From contig PAYY01000032.1 in the NCBI GenBank assembly GCA_002715465.1, positions 33,054 through 97,053 on the forward strand: a stretch of DNA of 64,000 bases. The letters are read 5' to 3'. Source of the stretch: Fidelibacterota bacterium (lineage in GTDB: Bacteria; Marinisomatota; Marinisomatia; Marinisomatales; S15-B10). The notes beneath the pieces are model-generated. The model worked only from the letters and a program-made list of their open reading frames with translations. It did no database searches and was not told where the DNA came from. Made by a program: the position numbers and the translations under genes. Numbering within the stretch: position 1 is the stretch's first letter; each line of letters opens with the position of its first letter. Shown here in pieces: positions 37,055-45,567 of this stretch.

Positions 37055-38668
37055 TTACTCTTTTATTTTACCAATTAAACGAACATTGTCAATATCAATA
37101 TCAAGAGCTTTCTGATAATAAACTCGAGCATCATTAGAACGATTAACTTTCATTAGCACATCACCTAGATGTTCAAGGACAACAGGGTTATTTTCGTTCC
37201 CTAAAACGGATTGCTCAATATAATTAAGAGCTTTTTTATATTTTTTAAGTTTAAAATAAATCCATCCAATAGTATCAAGGTAAGCGGGATTTTTTGGATC
37301 TAAAGAAATAGCTTTTTGCGCCATATCTAAAGCGGTAGAAAGTTTTACTCCACGCTCAGCTAAGGTATAACTATAATTATTAAGTGCTTGACTATCGGTT
37401 TGATCTGTAGAAATTAAGTCTTCATACATTTGATCAGAAGAATTCCAATCCTCTAAGTAATTGAAAACATTTGCCAATAGATGTTTTGTAGAACGAGAAT
37501 CTGGATCAATAGTTAAAGCGGTACGCAAACTTTTCTTTGCCAACTCATATTTTTTCCCCATACTATATGTACTTCCAAGCAAATAATTGACACCAAAACT
37601 CTTTGGAAATTTATCCCGAGCTTTTAAAAGAACAGCAATTGCATCTAATTGATTATCTAAATTGATATTTGCTAGGGCTAGATTTGTATAGCCTGATACT
37701 TCTTCAGGAAACAACTCAATCTGTTCACTGGAAAATTTAGAAAGCATTACATAATCAGCATTAACAATTGCTATTCGACCAAGATAATATAGGATACCCG
37801 GTGTACGAGCTCCTCCTTCATAAAGTATTGAAAAAAGAGAGTCAGCTGATTCAAATTCATTATTTTCAAAAAATAATATAGCGAGTCTTTCTTGAACAGC
37901 AGGATCATTACTTGTAAGAGATGCCAAATTATTTAGGCCATTAATAGCTTGATTAAATTTCTGAAGCATTACTGAAATTTCACTATAAGCTTTCCAATAT
38001 TGTATATTTTCAGGATTTTTTTCAGTTAAAATTGAATAAGCATTGAAAGAAAATTCTAATTCCCCACGTTGCCTTGCTATTTCAGCAGCCCTTTTTAGAG
38101 CCTGAGTTTCAGAATTATTATTTTTATAAAGAGACCAAAGTTTATCTTGAGCACTTTTAAGATCTCCTTGCCTTGCTAAAATTTCACTTACTATATATAC
38201 ATACTCACGCTTATTTGGGTTGTCCTCTTCAAGAATAAGATATTGTTCTAATCCTTTGTTAATATTGTTTTGCATAAGATATTGTTGTGCTAATAGTTCT
38301 CTTGCTTCCACATTTTTCATATCAATCCGTAAAGCCTCATGAAGACTTTCTTCCGCGCGTTCAAATTTCCTTAACCTGACATAAACTTCAGCAAGAGAAG
38401 TGTGAATACTAGAAGAACCAGGATCAAATCTCAATGCATCTTGAAATTCAATCACAGCCATTGGGTAGTTTCCTTGAGATAAAAACATCTCTCCATCCAT
38501 AAAATGTTGGAGAGCCTTAGGATTGACTTCTTCAATAACTTCAGGAACATTATGCACTAAGGATTCTTCAGGTTTAATCTCAGGTTGATTAGAACATCCA
38601 AAAAAAGAACTGCTTACCCCTAAGATAATTAAAGAAGAAGTAACTGGTTTAAACCAAAAATAATTCAT
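37055..38668 (-). CDS. TPR-repeat lipoprotein
   Basis: 537 residues. A lipoprotein signal with FFGCSNQP (Cys near residue 25) precedes about a dozen tandem TPR motifs to the C-terminus, for example GNYPMAVIEFQDALRFDPGS. It is probably a periplasmic scaffold anchored in a membrane. A TTG at 38674 would add two codons; the ATG at 38668 was chosen. It is the first gene of the run that continues into the glycosyltransferases. A role in assembling or exporting the glycan is plausible from context, as TPR lipoproteins often do this. Confidence 0.85.
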   Translation of the reverse strand: MNYFWFKPVTSSLIILGVSSSFFGCSNQPEIKPEESLVHNVPEVIEEVNPKALQHFMDGEMFLSQGNYPMAVIEFQDALRFDPGSSSIHTSLAEVYVRLRKFERAEESLHEALRIDMKNVEARELLAQQYLMQNNINKGLEQYLILEEDNPNKREYVYIVSEILARQGDLKSAQDKLWSLYKNNNSETQALKRAAEIARQRGELEFSFNAYSILTEKNPENIQYWKAYSEISVMLQKFNQAINGLNNLASLTSNDPAVQERLAILFFENNEFESADSLFSILYEGGARTPGILYYLGRIAIVNADYVMLSKFSSEQIELFPEEVSGYTNLALANINLDNQLDAIAVLLKARDKFPKSFGVNYLLGSTYSMGKKYELAKKSLRTALTIDPDSRSTKHLLANVFNYLEDWNSSDQMYEDLISTDQTDSQALNNYSYTLAERGVKLSTALDMAQKAISLDPKNPAYLDTIGWIYFKLKKYKKALNYIEQSVLGNENNPVVLEHLGDVLMKVNRSNDARVYYQKALDIDIDNVRLIGKIKE

Positions 38669-38725
38669 TTGCAAAGAATAAAACTATTCATATTTATGAT
38701 GTATAAGATATCAAAATTAATTGAA

Positions 38726-40189
38726 TCAATCATTACCGGCAATACCCACATGATCACCACCTTTTTTCTTAGCTTCATACATAGCATTATCAGCATTTCC
38801 AATTAACTCTTTAGCACTCTTTCCATCAAAGGGATATTCAGCCATTCCTACACTAATTGTCATTTTAACAGAGATTCCATCATATTTAAAATCATGTTCA
38901 GCCACAGAAGAAACAATCCTTTTTGCTGTTTCAAAAGAATCTTTTTTCCCAGCTTTTACAAGAACTATAGCAAATTCCTCTCCTCCATATCGTGCTACAA
39001 CATCAATATTTCTAACAGCATTTTTTAATATTTCAGAAGTATCTTTTAAAACATAGTCTCCATAAAGGTGTCCATAGGTATCATTAATCCGTTTAAACTT
39101 GTCAAGATCAAGTATAAGTAAAACTAGTTCTTCATTATAGCGCCCAACTCTTTGTAACTCTTGTTGAAATAGCTCTATAAAAGACCCATGATTTAAAAGA
39201 CCGGTTAAACTATCATGCATAGCTGTCTCTCTGACAACATTAAATTTTTTCCACCAGTCTAAAAGTAGTCCTAATCTACTACAAAGAATCTGCAAATTAC
39301 CTCCTTCCTTTGCCTTAAATCGTCCAGGAATAAAACTTTCCATTGAAAGGCACCCCATAACTTTTCCTTTTGACTTTATTGGAACACCTATGTAAGAAAA
39401 AAATTTGTGCTCTTTAATATCGTCTTCTATAAATCGTCCCATAGTTTCTAAATCAAGATCTAATACATCACAAATTACAGGTTCTTTTTTATCAAATATT
39501 TCCCATAGTAGCGAATTTTGACGCTGGAATATGGCCCCAGTAGTAAAATCTTTACTATATCCAATAACTTTTTCAGCTATAGCATCATTTATATCATGGT
39601 CTGAAAACAGTATTATAGAAAGCTTATCAAAAGTAAAATTTTTTCTGCAAAATTCAGTTATAGAGTCTAAGAATTGTTCCTTAGATCTAACTATATCAAG
39701 ATCAGCTTGGAAAGATTCTAGTTGTTGAAAAAAACTAAAGTGTTCGACTGTCAAATCTCCAGATAATATTTCTTTGCTAAGGGTTGATAATGCCAAAGCA
39801 AATGATTCAGCTAACGGTTTATGATAATCTTTAAAATCAGAAAATTGATTGGCATGAATTATAAGTGCTCCTCCATTTGAACCTGTTAATCTAATTGGAA
39901 GAGTAAGTAGTGATGAAGACTCACTAATTTTTGATTCTTTACTAAAAAATACTTTGATCGCATTATCATTCTCTCTTGGAGTAATAAATTTTCCATTTGA
40001 AATAGCGAATGTAACAGAATTTTCAGATGAAGAAATTTCTGTTGCAAATCCAACATCTTCACCAGCTGTCTCAACCAAAGAAAATGCCTCTGAGTTATTC
40101 GAAAAGTCATAATAAGCAATTCCAAAATTCGGCATTATATCAGCCATTAGATCCATTAAAAACCTTACGCGAAATGATACGTCATTCAT
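38726..40189 (-). CDS. GAF-GGDEF diguanylate cyclase
   Basis: 487-residue cytosolic signalling protein. The N-terminal ~160 residues are a divergent sensor region, a GAF domain lies at about 165-310 (SYIGVPIKSKGKVMGCLS), and the GGDEF domain at about 325-485. The active site is RYGGEEFAIVL, intact. An RxxD inhibitory site (RNID) stands five residues before it, so product inhibition by c-di-GMP is expected. Substrate-binding DKFKRINDTYGH is also present. No EAL or HD-GYP partner is in the window. It follows the anti-sigma and small membrane genes on the same strand. Confidence 0.94.
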   Translation of the reverse strand: MNDVSFRVRFLMDLMADIMPNFGIAYYDFSNNSEAFSLVETAGEDVGFATEISSSENSVTFAISNGKFITPRENDNAIKVFFSKESKISESSSLLTLPIRLTGSNGGALIIHANQFSDFKDYHKPLAESFALALSTLSKEILSGDLTVEHFSFFQQLESFQADLDIVRSKEQFLDSITEFCRKNFTFDKLSIILFSDHDINDAIAEKVIGYSKDFTTGAIFQRQNSLLWEIFDKKEPVICDVLDLDLETMGRFIEDDIKEHKFFSYIGVPIKSKGKVMGCLSMESFIPGRFKAKEGGNLQILCSRLGLLLDWWKKFNVVRETAMHDSLTGLLNHGSFIELFQQELQRVGRYNEELVLLILDLDKFKRINDTYGHLYGDYVLKDTSEILKNAVRNIDVVARYGGEEFAIVLVKAGKKDSFETAKRIVSSVAEHDFKYDGISVKMTISVGMAEYPFDGKSAKELIGNADNAMYEAKKKGGDHVGIAGND

Positions 40190-40197
40190 TTTAAAAT

Positions 40198-40440
40198 CTA
40201 TTTTTTAACTTTATGTTGTACATAAATGGGGTTTTTTGATATTGATATTTTATTAGTTTTATGTAATTCTAGAAAAATAATAATTGCAACACTAATGAAT
40301 GATGTTCGTAAAAGATAGAAAACCATCCCAATTTGAATAAGATAAATAAATAGAAAAAATAATATAGCTAAAGCAAAGAAAATATCAATTCTTGTTTTCC
40401 TAATTAAGATAATTATATCTCGGAGTTGGATCACTGCCAA
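40198..40440 (-). CDS. Small two-helix membrane protein (hypothetical)
   Basis: An 80-residue frame with a TTG (or internal GTG) start. It has two hydrophobic helices (about 17-38 and 42-60) and a basic tail ending HKVKK. It fits between the anti-sigma gene and the diguanylate cyclase with 8 nt to the latter. There is no recognised family and only a weak ribosome site, so it could be a chance AT-rich frame. Confidence 0.4.
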   Translation of the reverse strand: MAVIQLRDIIILIRKTRIDIFFALAILFFLFIYLIQIGMVFYLLRTSFISVAIIIFLELHKTNKISISKNPIYVQHKVKK

Positions 40441-40490
40441 AAATTAAATATCCTAGAGATAAAAAAAAAGTAGCTGAAAGTAGCTTCTTA

Positions 40491-41057
40491 TTAATCATTT
40501 ACAAGTTTATGGTTTCTAGGGAAATCGTTAGACTCCCTTTTTAGAGAGTTTTCTTTTGAGAATTCAGACCCTTCTAGTGAGTCTTCTTCAGAATCCTCTA
40601 AGGACAAGTTAGTTTGATTATCAACTCTATAATTATTAGGTATTTGAATGGGTTGATCTAGATCCCTTTTGGTAGAAAGTTGAATAGACTCTCGCACTTG
40701 CAACTCAGGAAAAATGCCATAAGAAAGAAAAATAATTAATCCAATCAATAGGAGTGAAGCAAAAGCATACCTTGGTTGATAGCCAAATAAACTATTCTTA
40801 CGACCGATGTGTTGTACCCTATTAATTGGATTTGATTTTTCATTTTTTATTCTATGAATTAAACGATCCTCAAAATCCTTAGATACTTTAACTCTTTTTG
40901 TTTTTTTTAAGTTCGATATTGTTAAGCAAACACGAGAATATGTTAACTCACAAACTTTACAAGATGAAATATGGTTTTCAAATCTATTTACATCCGAAAG
41001 AGTTAATTCTTTGTCTATATATTCTGAAACCTTATCCTGAAATTCATAACAATTCAT
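40491..41057 (-). CDS. Anti-sigma factor with zf-HC2 domain
   Basis: 188-residue membrane protein. The N-terminus has the zinc-binding anti-sigma pattern of Cys, then HISSCKVC near residues 29-36 (zf-HC2). A single helix near residue 95 (FASLLLIGLIIFLSYG) separates it from an acidic, Ser/Glu-rich extracytoplasmic tail. The ATG at 41057 overlaps the sigma gene stop (TGATG). It should hold the ECF sigma factor inactive at the membrane until an envelope signal releases it. Confidence 0.88.
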   Translation of the reverse strand: MNCYEFQDKVSEYIDKELTLSDVNRFENHISSCKVCELTYSRVCLTISNLKKTKRVKVSKDFEDRLIHRIKNEKSNPINRVQHIGRKNSLFGYQPRYAFASLLLIGLIIFLSYGIFPELQVRESIQLSTKRDLDQPIQIPNNYRVDNQTNLSLEDSEEDSLEGSEFSKENSLKRESNDFPRNHKLVND

Positions 41058-41647
41058 CAAATAATTGTCCTCCTATCTATTAAAACATCCTTAAGTTTTT
41101 CTTGCAATTGAAGTCTTGCTCGATTAATCCTAGATTTTATAGTTCCAAGAGGAACATCTAGTATTTTACTAATCTCTTCATATGAAAGTTCCTCAATATC
41201 TCTAAGAATTAATGCTGTGCGAAAATGCATTTGCAATGACTGTATAGCATCTTGAACTCGTGCATCAGTAAATTCATCTAATATTTCTTCATCCGTAGTA
41301 TCATTAACTGGAATATCAAAATCTTTGTCTTCCAATCCTAGTTCACTAAGATAGGAAGTTTTTCTTCTTTTTCTTTTTCTTAATTCAGTTTTAGCTAGAT
41401 TAGAAGCAATAGTAAATATCCACGTAGAAAACTCGCTAATCGGTTTATAATAATCCTTTTTTTCATATAGTTTAATAAAAGTGTCTTGAACAATATCCTC
41501 AGATTCTTGTTTTGTCCCTACAAAACGGAAAACAAAATTCATTAATTTGTCCCTGTACCGATTGACTAACTCAACATAGGCAAGCTCATCTCCCTGTTGA
41601 AACCTTAAAATTAACTCTTTATCGTTATATTTTATATTATCTAACAT
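41057..41647 (-). CDS. ECF-family RNA polymerase sigma factor
   Basis: 196 residues. Region 2 is at about 20-90 (ESEDIVQDTFIKLYEKKD), followed by the promoter-melting segment FSTWIFTIASNLAKTELRKR. Region 4 is at about 130-185 (LSYEEISKILDVPLGTIKSR, helix-turn-helix). There is no region 1.1 or 3, as in RpoE-like ECF factors. It is coupled to the anti-sigma gene and overlaps holA by 11 nt, an arrangement that ties its expression to a housekeeping gene. Confidence 0.95.
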   Translation of the reverse strand: MLDNIKYNDKELILRFQQGDELAYVELVNRYRDKLMNFVFRFVGTKQESEDIVQDTFIKLYEKKDYYKPISEFSTWIFTIASNLAKTELRKRKRRKTSYLSELGLEDKDFDIPVNDTTDEEILDEFTDARVQDAIQSLQMHFRTALILRDIEELSYEEISKILDVPLGTIKSRINRARLQLQEKLKDVLIDRRTII

Positions 41648-42623
41648 TACAGGTTGTTATCTTATATATTAATGGAATTAATAAAAGTTCCCCTGATAAT
41701 TTTCCGGTTTTTATCTGAATATCAGATTTGTAAAGTAACAATATTATTTTTTCAATTTCATTTATGGAAAAATTATTTAAGTAAGTAGGGATTTTTCGAA
41801 CAAGACTTTGGCTGATCCATCCAGTTTTTGGCAAAGATTCTTTATCTATTTTAGGTAAAATAAAAAAGTATAGCTCCTGAAAAAAATTCCCAACCTGCGA
41901 TATGATCATAGAAGAATCATAACCTCTTGATAAAAGAGATTTACCTATCCTAAAACTACCTTTAGTATCTCTTCTACCCAATGCATCTGAGAGTTGCCAA
42001 GGAAAATACTCCCTTTCCCACCCACAAAATTTTATTATATCCTTTAATCCAACTGCTGAATTATCTAAAAAGCACATCTTAATCTTTTCAATCTCATTTG
42101 CAACATGTGAAATGGAATCCCCACATATTTCACGAAGTAGATCTTTACCCTCTTTACTTATTATTAATCCACTTCGATTAATAAGAAAGTTAATCCAATC
42201 TGCCATCTTACTAGGAAAAGGAGGCAAAACATTTAATGGTTGAATATATTTTGACAAATTTTTAAAGAGCGCTGTTTTTTTGTCAACCTTATCTATAATA
42301 ATTATTAGACAATTATTAATATTTGGCGTGGCTAAATATTTAAATAAATCATCTTTTGTTTTTCCAGAAATCTTGTTAGGGTTGCGAAGAATAAATAATC
42401 TTTTTTCAGAAAATAATGAATCAGAAAAAAGACTATTTATCAAGTTTTGATAATCTCCATATTCTCCTGAGACTAAATTTTTTTCAAAAGGTAGACTAGA
42501 AGATAGTGCTTTTGTTATTTCATCAATAAAAATAGATTGAAGAAAATAATCATCTCCGCTCAGAAAATAAACTGGACTAATATGACCATTTCTAATATTA
42601 ATAATTACTTCTTTAAAATTCAT
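41637..42623 (-). CDS. holA: DNA polymerase III subunit delta
   Basis: 328-residue clamp-loader subunit that opens the sliding clamp. It has the family start PVYFLSGDDYFLQSIFIDEI, a middle region with KRLFILRNPNK, a central ISHVANEIEKIKM block, and a C-terminal helical collar domain with LLYKSDIQIKTGKL, typical of HolA. It has no intact Walker A, as expected. Overall length and order of motifs match. Its stop overlaps the sigma factor ATG. Confidence 0.92.
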   Translation of the reverse strand: MNFKEVIINIRNGHISPVYFLSGDDYFLQSIFIDEITKALSSSLPFEKNLVSGEYGDYQNLINSLFSDSLFSEKRLFILRNPNKISGKTKDDLFKYLATPNINNCLIIIIDKVDKKTALFKNLSKYIQPLNVLPPFPSKMADWINFLINRSGLIISKEGKDLLREICGDSISHVANEIEKIKMCFLDNSAVGLKDIIKFCGWEREYFPWQLSDALGRRDTKGSFRIGKSLLSRGYDSSMIISQVGNFFQELYFFILPKIDKESLPKTGWISQSLVRKIPTYLNNFSINEIEKIILLLYKSDIQIKTGKLSGELLLIPLIYKITTCNVR

Positions 42624-42641
42624 AAAATTAAGGTCACTAAA

Positions 42642-44066
42642 TTAACTGTTTTTTTGGGAAATGAGATAAATTGTAAAAAATGAAAGAAAAAAGCCTGGCA
42701 AAAGAGAATATAGCCCAGTCCATTTGAAATAATTTTCCCATATAATTACAGAAAATATCCCTATAATCATTCCATAGAAGACTCCATTTCTGCTAGTATT
42801 TTTCCACCATAAAGAAAGTAAAAGAGGAGGACCAAGAGCAGCACCTAACCCCCCCCATGCAAATAGAACTTTATCAAAAATAGATGAAGGTAGCCTAGCA
42901 AGAAAAATTGCTATCAATCCTATTAAAACAGTTACAATTCTTGATAATAAAACCAATCTTACTTGACTAGCATTTTGATTAAAACTATGATGATAAATAT
43001 CTTCAGCAACTGATGATGTTATAACTAAAAGTTGTGAGTCAGCAGTAGACATCATTGCAGCCAATGCACCACAAATAACTATTCCTGAAAACCATGCTGG
43101 AAAAATGGAAGTTGCTAATGCAGGCATCATTTTTTCTGGGTCAGCAAAAAATCCTGGCCCAAAATATGCTATGGCCACTATTCCCATTAAAATAGCTCCT
43201 AAATAAGTAAGGAAAGCATAAATAATTGCGACCCATTTAGCCTTATTTACCTCAGAAATAGATCTAATACTCATGTATCTAGTTAAAACATGAGGCTGGC
43301 CAAGATAGCCTAAACCAATACCTAAGCCACCTATTATTCCAGATATTAAAGTCCATCCAGATCTTTCTCCACTAGGTGCAACCAACCTCTTATCTATTGA
43401 GGATACCTTTTGAATAAGAGTATCTAAACCTCCAACTTCATTTAGAGCTATTAGTGGCAGTAGTACTAAGGTAACCAACATAATAATTCCCTGAACAAAA
43501 TCTGTCCACGCAACAGCAAAAAATCCGCCTAATAGGGTATAAAAGACAATTATTGATGCTCCAACAATCATACCCGTTAAATGATGAACACCAAAAGTTT
43601 GTTCAAGAGATTTTCCTGCTGCGTCAAATTGTGCGGCAATATAAAAAATAAAACAAAAAACAATTATCCCTGTTGTAACAAATCTAATTTGTGGGTCATA
43701 ACCTCTAAATTTTAATTCAAAAAATCGACCTAGTGTTAAGGCGCCTAATTTTTCACTTTCAACACGTAATTTTTTTGCGATTAGAATCCATGATAATACT
43801 ACTCCTAGACAACCTCCCAAAGAAGCCCATAAGGCTGGTTGAGGCCTCAAACCAGAAGGATCTCCTAATCCTGTACTATATGCAAGACCAGTTAAGCCCA
43901 ATAATAACCAACCACTTTGTCCAGAAGCTCGCTCAGAAAAAGCAACGACCCATGGACCAAGACGACGTCCCGCTAGTAAAAAATCAGGCATAGTTTTATT
44001 ATAACGCGAAGTTATAATTCCTACTAAAAGTATAATTGTGAAGTAAATAAAAAATCCGATGGTCAT
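42642..44066 (-). CDS. putP: Sodium/proline symporter
   Basis: 474-residue inner-membrane SSS transporter. PutP features include the early SERASGQSGWLLLGLTG, GDPSGLRPQPALWASLGG, the helix YTLLGGFFAVAWTDFVQG, and GLGIGLGYLGQPHVLTRYM, a PutP signature. About 13 helices are visible. It imports proline with sodium. It follows uppP by 11 nt and precedes holA by 18 nt; there is no metabolic link to these neighbours. Confidence 0.93.
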   Translation of the reverse strand: MTIGFFIYFTIILLVGIITSRYNKTMPDFLLAGRRLGPWVVAFSERASGQSGWLLLGLTGLAYSTGLGDPSGLRPQPALWASLGGCLGVVLSWILIAKKLRVESEKLGALTLGRFFELKFRGYDPQIRFVTTGIIVFCFIFYIAAQFDAAGKSLEQTFGVHHLTGMIVGASIIVFYTLLGGFFAVAWTDFVQGIIMLVTLVLLPLIALNEVGGLDTLIQKVSSIDKRLVAPSGERSGWTLISGIIGGLGIGLGYLGQPHVLTRYMSIRSISEVNKAKWVAIIYAFLTYLGAILMGIVAIAYFGPGFFADPEKMMPALATSIFPAWFSGIVICGALAAMMSTADSQLLVITSSVAEDIYHHSFNQNASQVRLVLLSRIVTVLIGLIAIFLARLPSSIFDKVLFAWGGLGAALGPPLLLSLWWKNTSRNGVFYGMIIGIFSVIIWENYFKWTGLYSLLPGFFLSFFTIYLISQKNS

Positions 44067-44077
44067 AATTTACTTTA

Positions 44078-44851
44078 TCAAATAGTTGAAATTAGAGACG
44101 CAATACCTAAGACAATACAATAAGCACTAAAAAGATATAGCTTACCTGATTTCAAAACCTTCATTAAAATTTTAAGTGTAATTAAACCAACAAGAAATGC
44201 CGATGTTAGGGTAGTTATAAGTAAAGAATTAGATCCTTCCAAACTACTGAAATTTATTATATTAGGTAAAGTTAGTATTAAAGAACCCATAATTGCTGGT
44301 ATTGCAATTAAAAATGAAAAACGTCCAGCTTCTTCTCTTGATATTCCTATCCATAATGCGATAGATATTGTTACACCTGATCGAGATATACCAGGAAGTA
44401 ATGCGAAAGCTTGAATAGTTCCAATAATTAAAGCTGAAAACAAAGATAGTTTTTTTTCTTGACCAAAAGAAGTAAATAAAGTACTACCCAAAATAATTCC
44501 AGTGATTACAAGACAAGTTCCGACAATAGTAATACTTGTAAAAGCTGTTTCAAAATATGATTTAAAAATTAGTCCAACTATTGCTATTGGTAAAGTAGCA
44601 ATAGCAATTAAAATAATTTCTTGAAAATCTCTTTTATTTATAACATTATCAACAATACGAATAATATCAGATCTAAAAATAAAAAGGATACTTACTAGTG
44701 TTCCAATATGAGCAACTACTTCAAATACAATACTAGGAATATCAGCATGAAGGAAGTTTGCGAATAAAATCAAATGGCCAGAACTACTTATTGGGAGGAA
44801 TTCCGTCACACCCTGAAGTGCTCCGAAAAATATTGAATCAACGAAAGACAT
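44078..44851 (-). CDS. uppP: Undecaprenyl-diphosphatase
   Basis: 257-residue membrane enzyme that dephosphorylates undecaprenyl-PP to recycle the lipid carrier for peptidoglycan and glycans. Both active-site blocks are present: ALQGVTEFLPISSSGHL at residue 11 and LPGISRSGVTISIALWIG near 155. Eight helices are predicted. It overlaps neither neighbour but is only 11 nt from pgeF and putP on each side. Confidence 0.96.
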   Translation of the reverse strand: MSFVDSIFFGALQGVTEFLPISSSGHLILFANFLHADIPSIVFEVVAHIGTLVSILFIFRSDIIRIVDNVINKRDFQEIILIAIATLPIAIVGLIFKSYFETAFTSITIVGTCLVITGIILGSTLFTSFGQEKKLSLFSALIIGTIQAFALLPGISRSGVTISIALWIGISREEAGRFSFLIAIPAIMGSLILTLPNIINFSSLEGSNSLLITTLTSAFLVGLITLKILMKVLKSGKLYLFSAYCIVLGIASLISTI

Positions 44852-44862
44852 AATCTTCTAAA

Positions 44863-45564
44863 TCATTTACGGATTATACCTTTATGGGCAAAAAGACAAA
44901 CATTTCTTCCAGCCTTTTTTCCATCACGTCTAAAAGAGTGTAAAAAATTGTTAGAACACATAGTACATCTTTTGTCTATTCTAATATTGTGATTTTGTAT
45001 TCCAGCAATTATTAACTGCTCTACGTTTATATTAATTAAATCAAGATAATAATTATTCTTTCCTCTTAGAATAATATTTTCATCGGTAAATTTTTCAGCT
45101 ACTTCTTTACCTATTTCATAACAACAACTTCTTATTGATGGGCCAACAAAGATTGTAATGTCAGTAGGAGAGACATGAAAATCTTTTTCTATTAAATTTA
45201 TTGTATCTTTAGTGATTCCTAAATTTGACCCTCGCCAACCAGCATGTATTAATCCAATAACACCACTTTCCTTATGTGTAATATAAATTGGTACACAATC
45301 AGCAACTTGTATAGCAATGATTATTCCATATTTTTTAGTAACAAGACTATCATATTCCCCAACCATACCTGGAGATTCAATTACAGCTATAGAATTAGAA
45401 TGTATTTGCGATGAATAAGCTAAATTATTTTCCACATTCATTTTTTTTGCGGTTGACAAAAGATAGTTAAAACTTCCATTATTTTTTTTATTCCAATAAA
45501 TCAATTTAGCATCAGATTCGGAGGATAGATATCCTGACAAATCCTCTACTCTAAAACCAGTCAT
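44863..45564 (-). CDS. pgeF: Laccase-domain protein, YfiH/PgeF family
   Basis: 233-residue cytosolic zinc/copper enzyme family. Conserved His and Cys sit in YSSQIHSNSIAVIE, QVADCVPIYI and LIHAGWRGSN. Members are described as peptidoglycan-editing factors (removing L-Ser mis-inserted into stem peptides) and as purine nucleoside phosphorylase/adenosine deaminase enzymes. The neighbouring uppP suits a wall role. Start ATG 45564, 3 nt after the preceding stop. Confidence 0.9.
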   Translation of the reverse strand: MTGFRVEDLSGYLSSESDAKLIYWNKKNNGSFNYLLSTAKKMNVENNLAYSSQIHSNSIAVIESPGMVGEYDSLVTKKYGIIIAIQVADCVPIYITHKESGVIGLIHAGWRGSNLGITKDTINLIEKDFHVSPTDITIFVGPSIRSCCYEIGKEVAEKFTDENIILRGKNNYYLDLININVEQLIIAGIQNHNIRIDKRCTMCSNNFLHSFRRDGKKAGRNVCLFAHKGIIRK

Positions 45565-45567
45565 TTT

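Noticed and set aside
40441..40490. Repeated AGCTACTT sequence next to a T run (terminator-like)
   Set aside because: The copies are direct, not inverted, so no stable stem forms.
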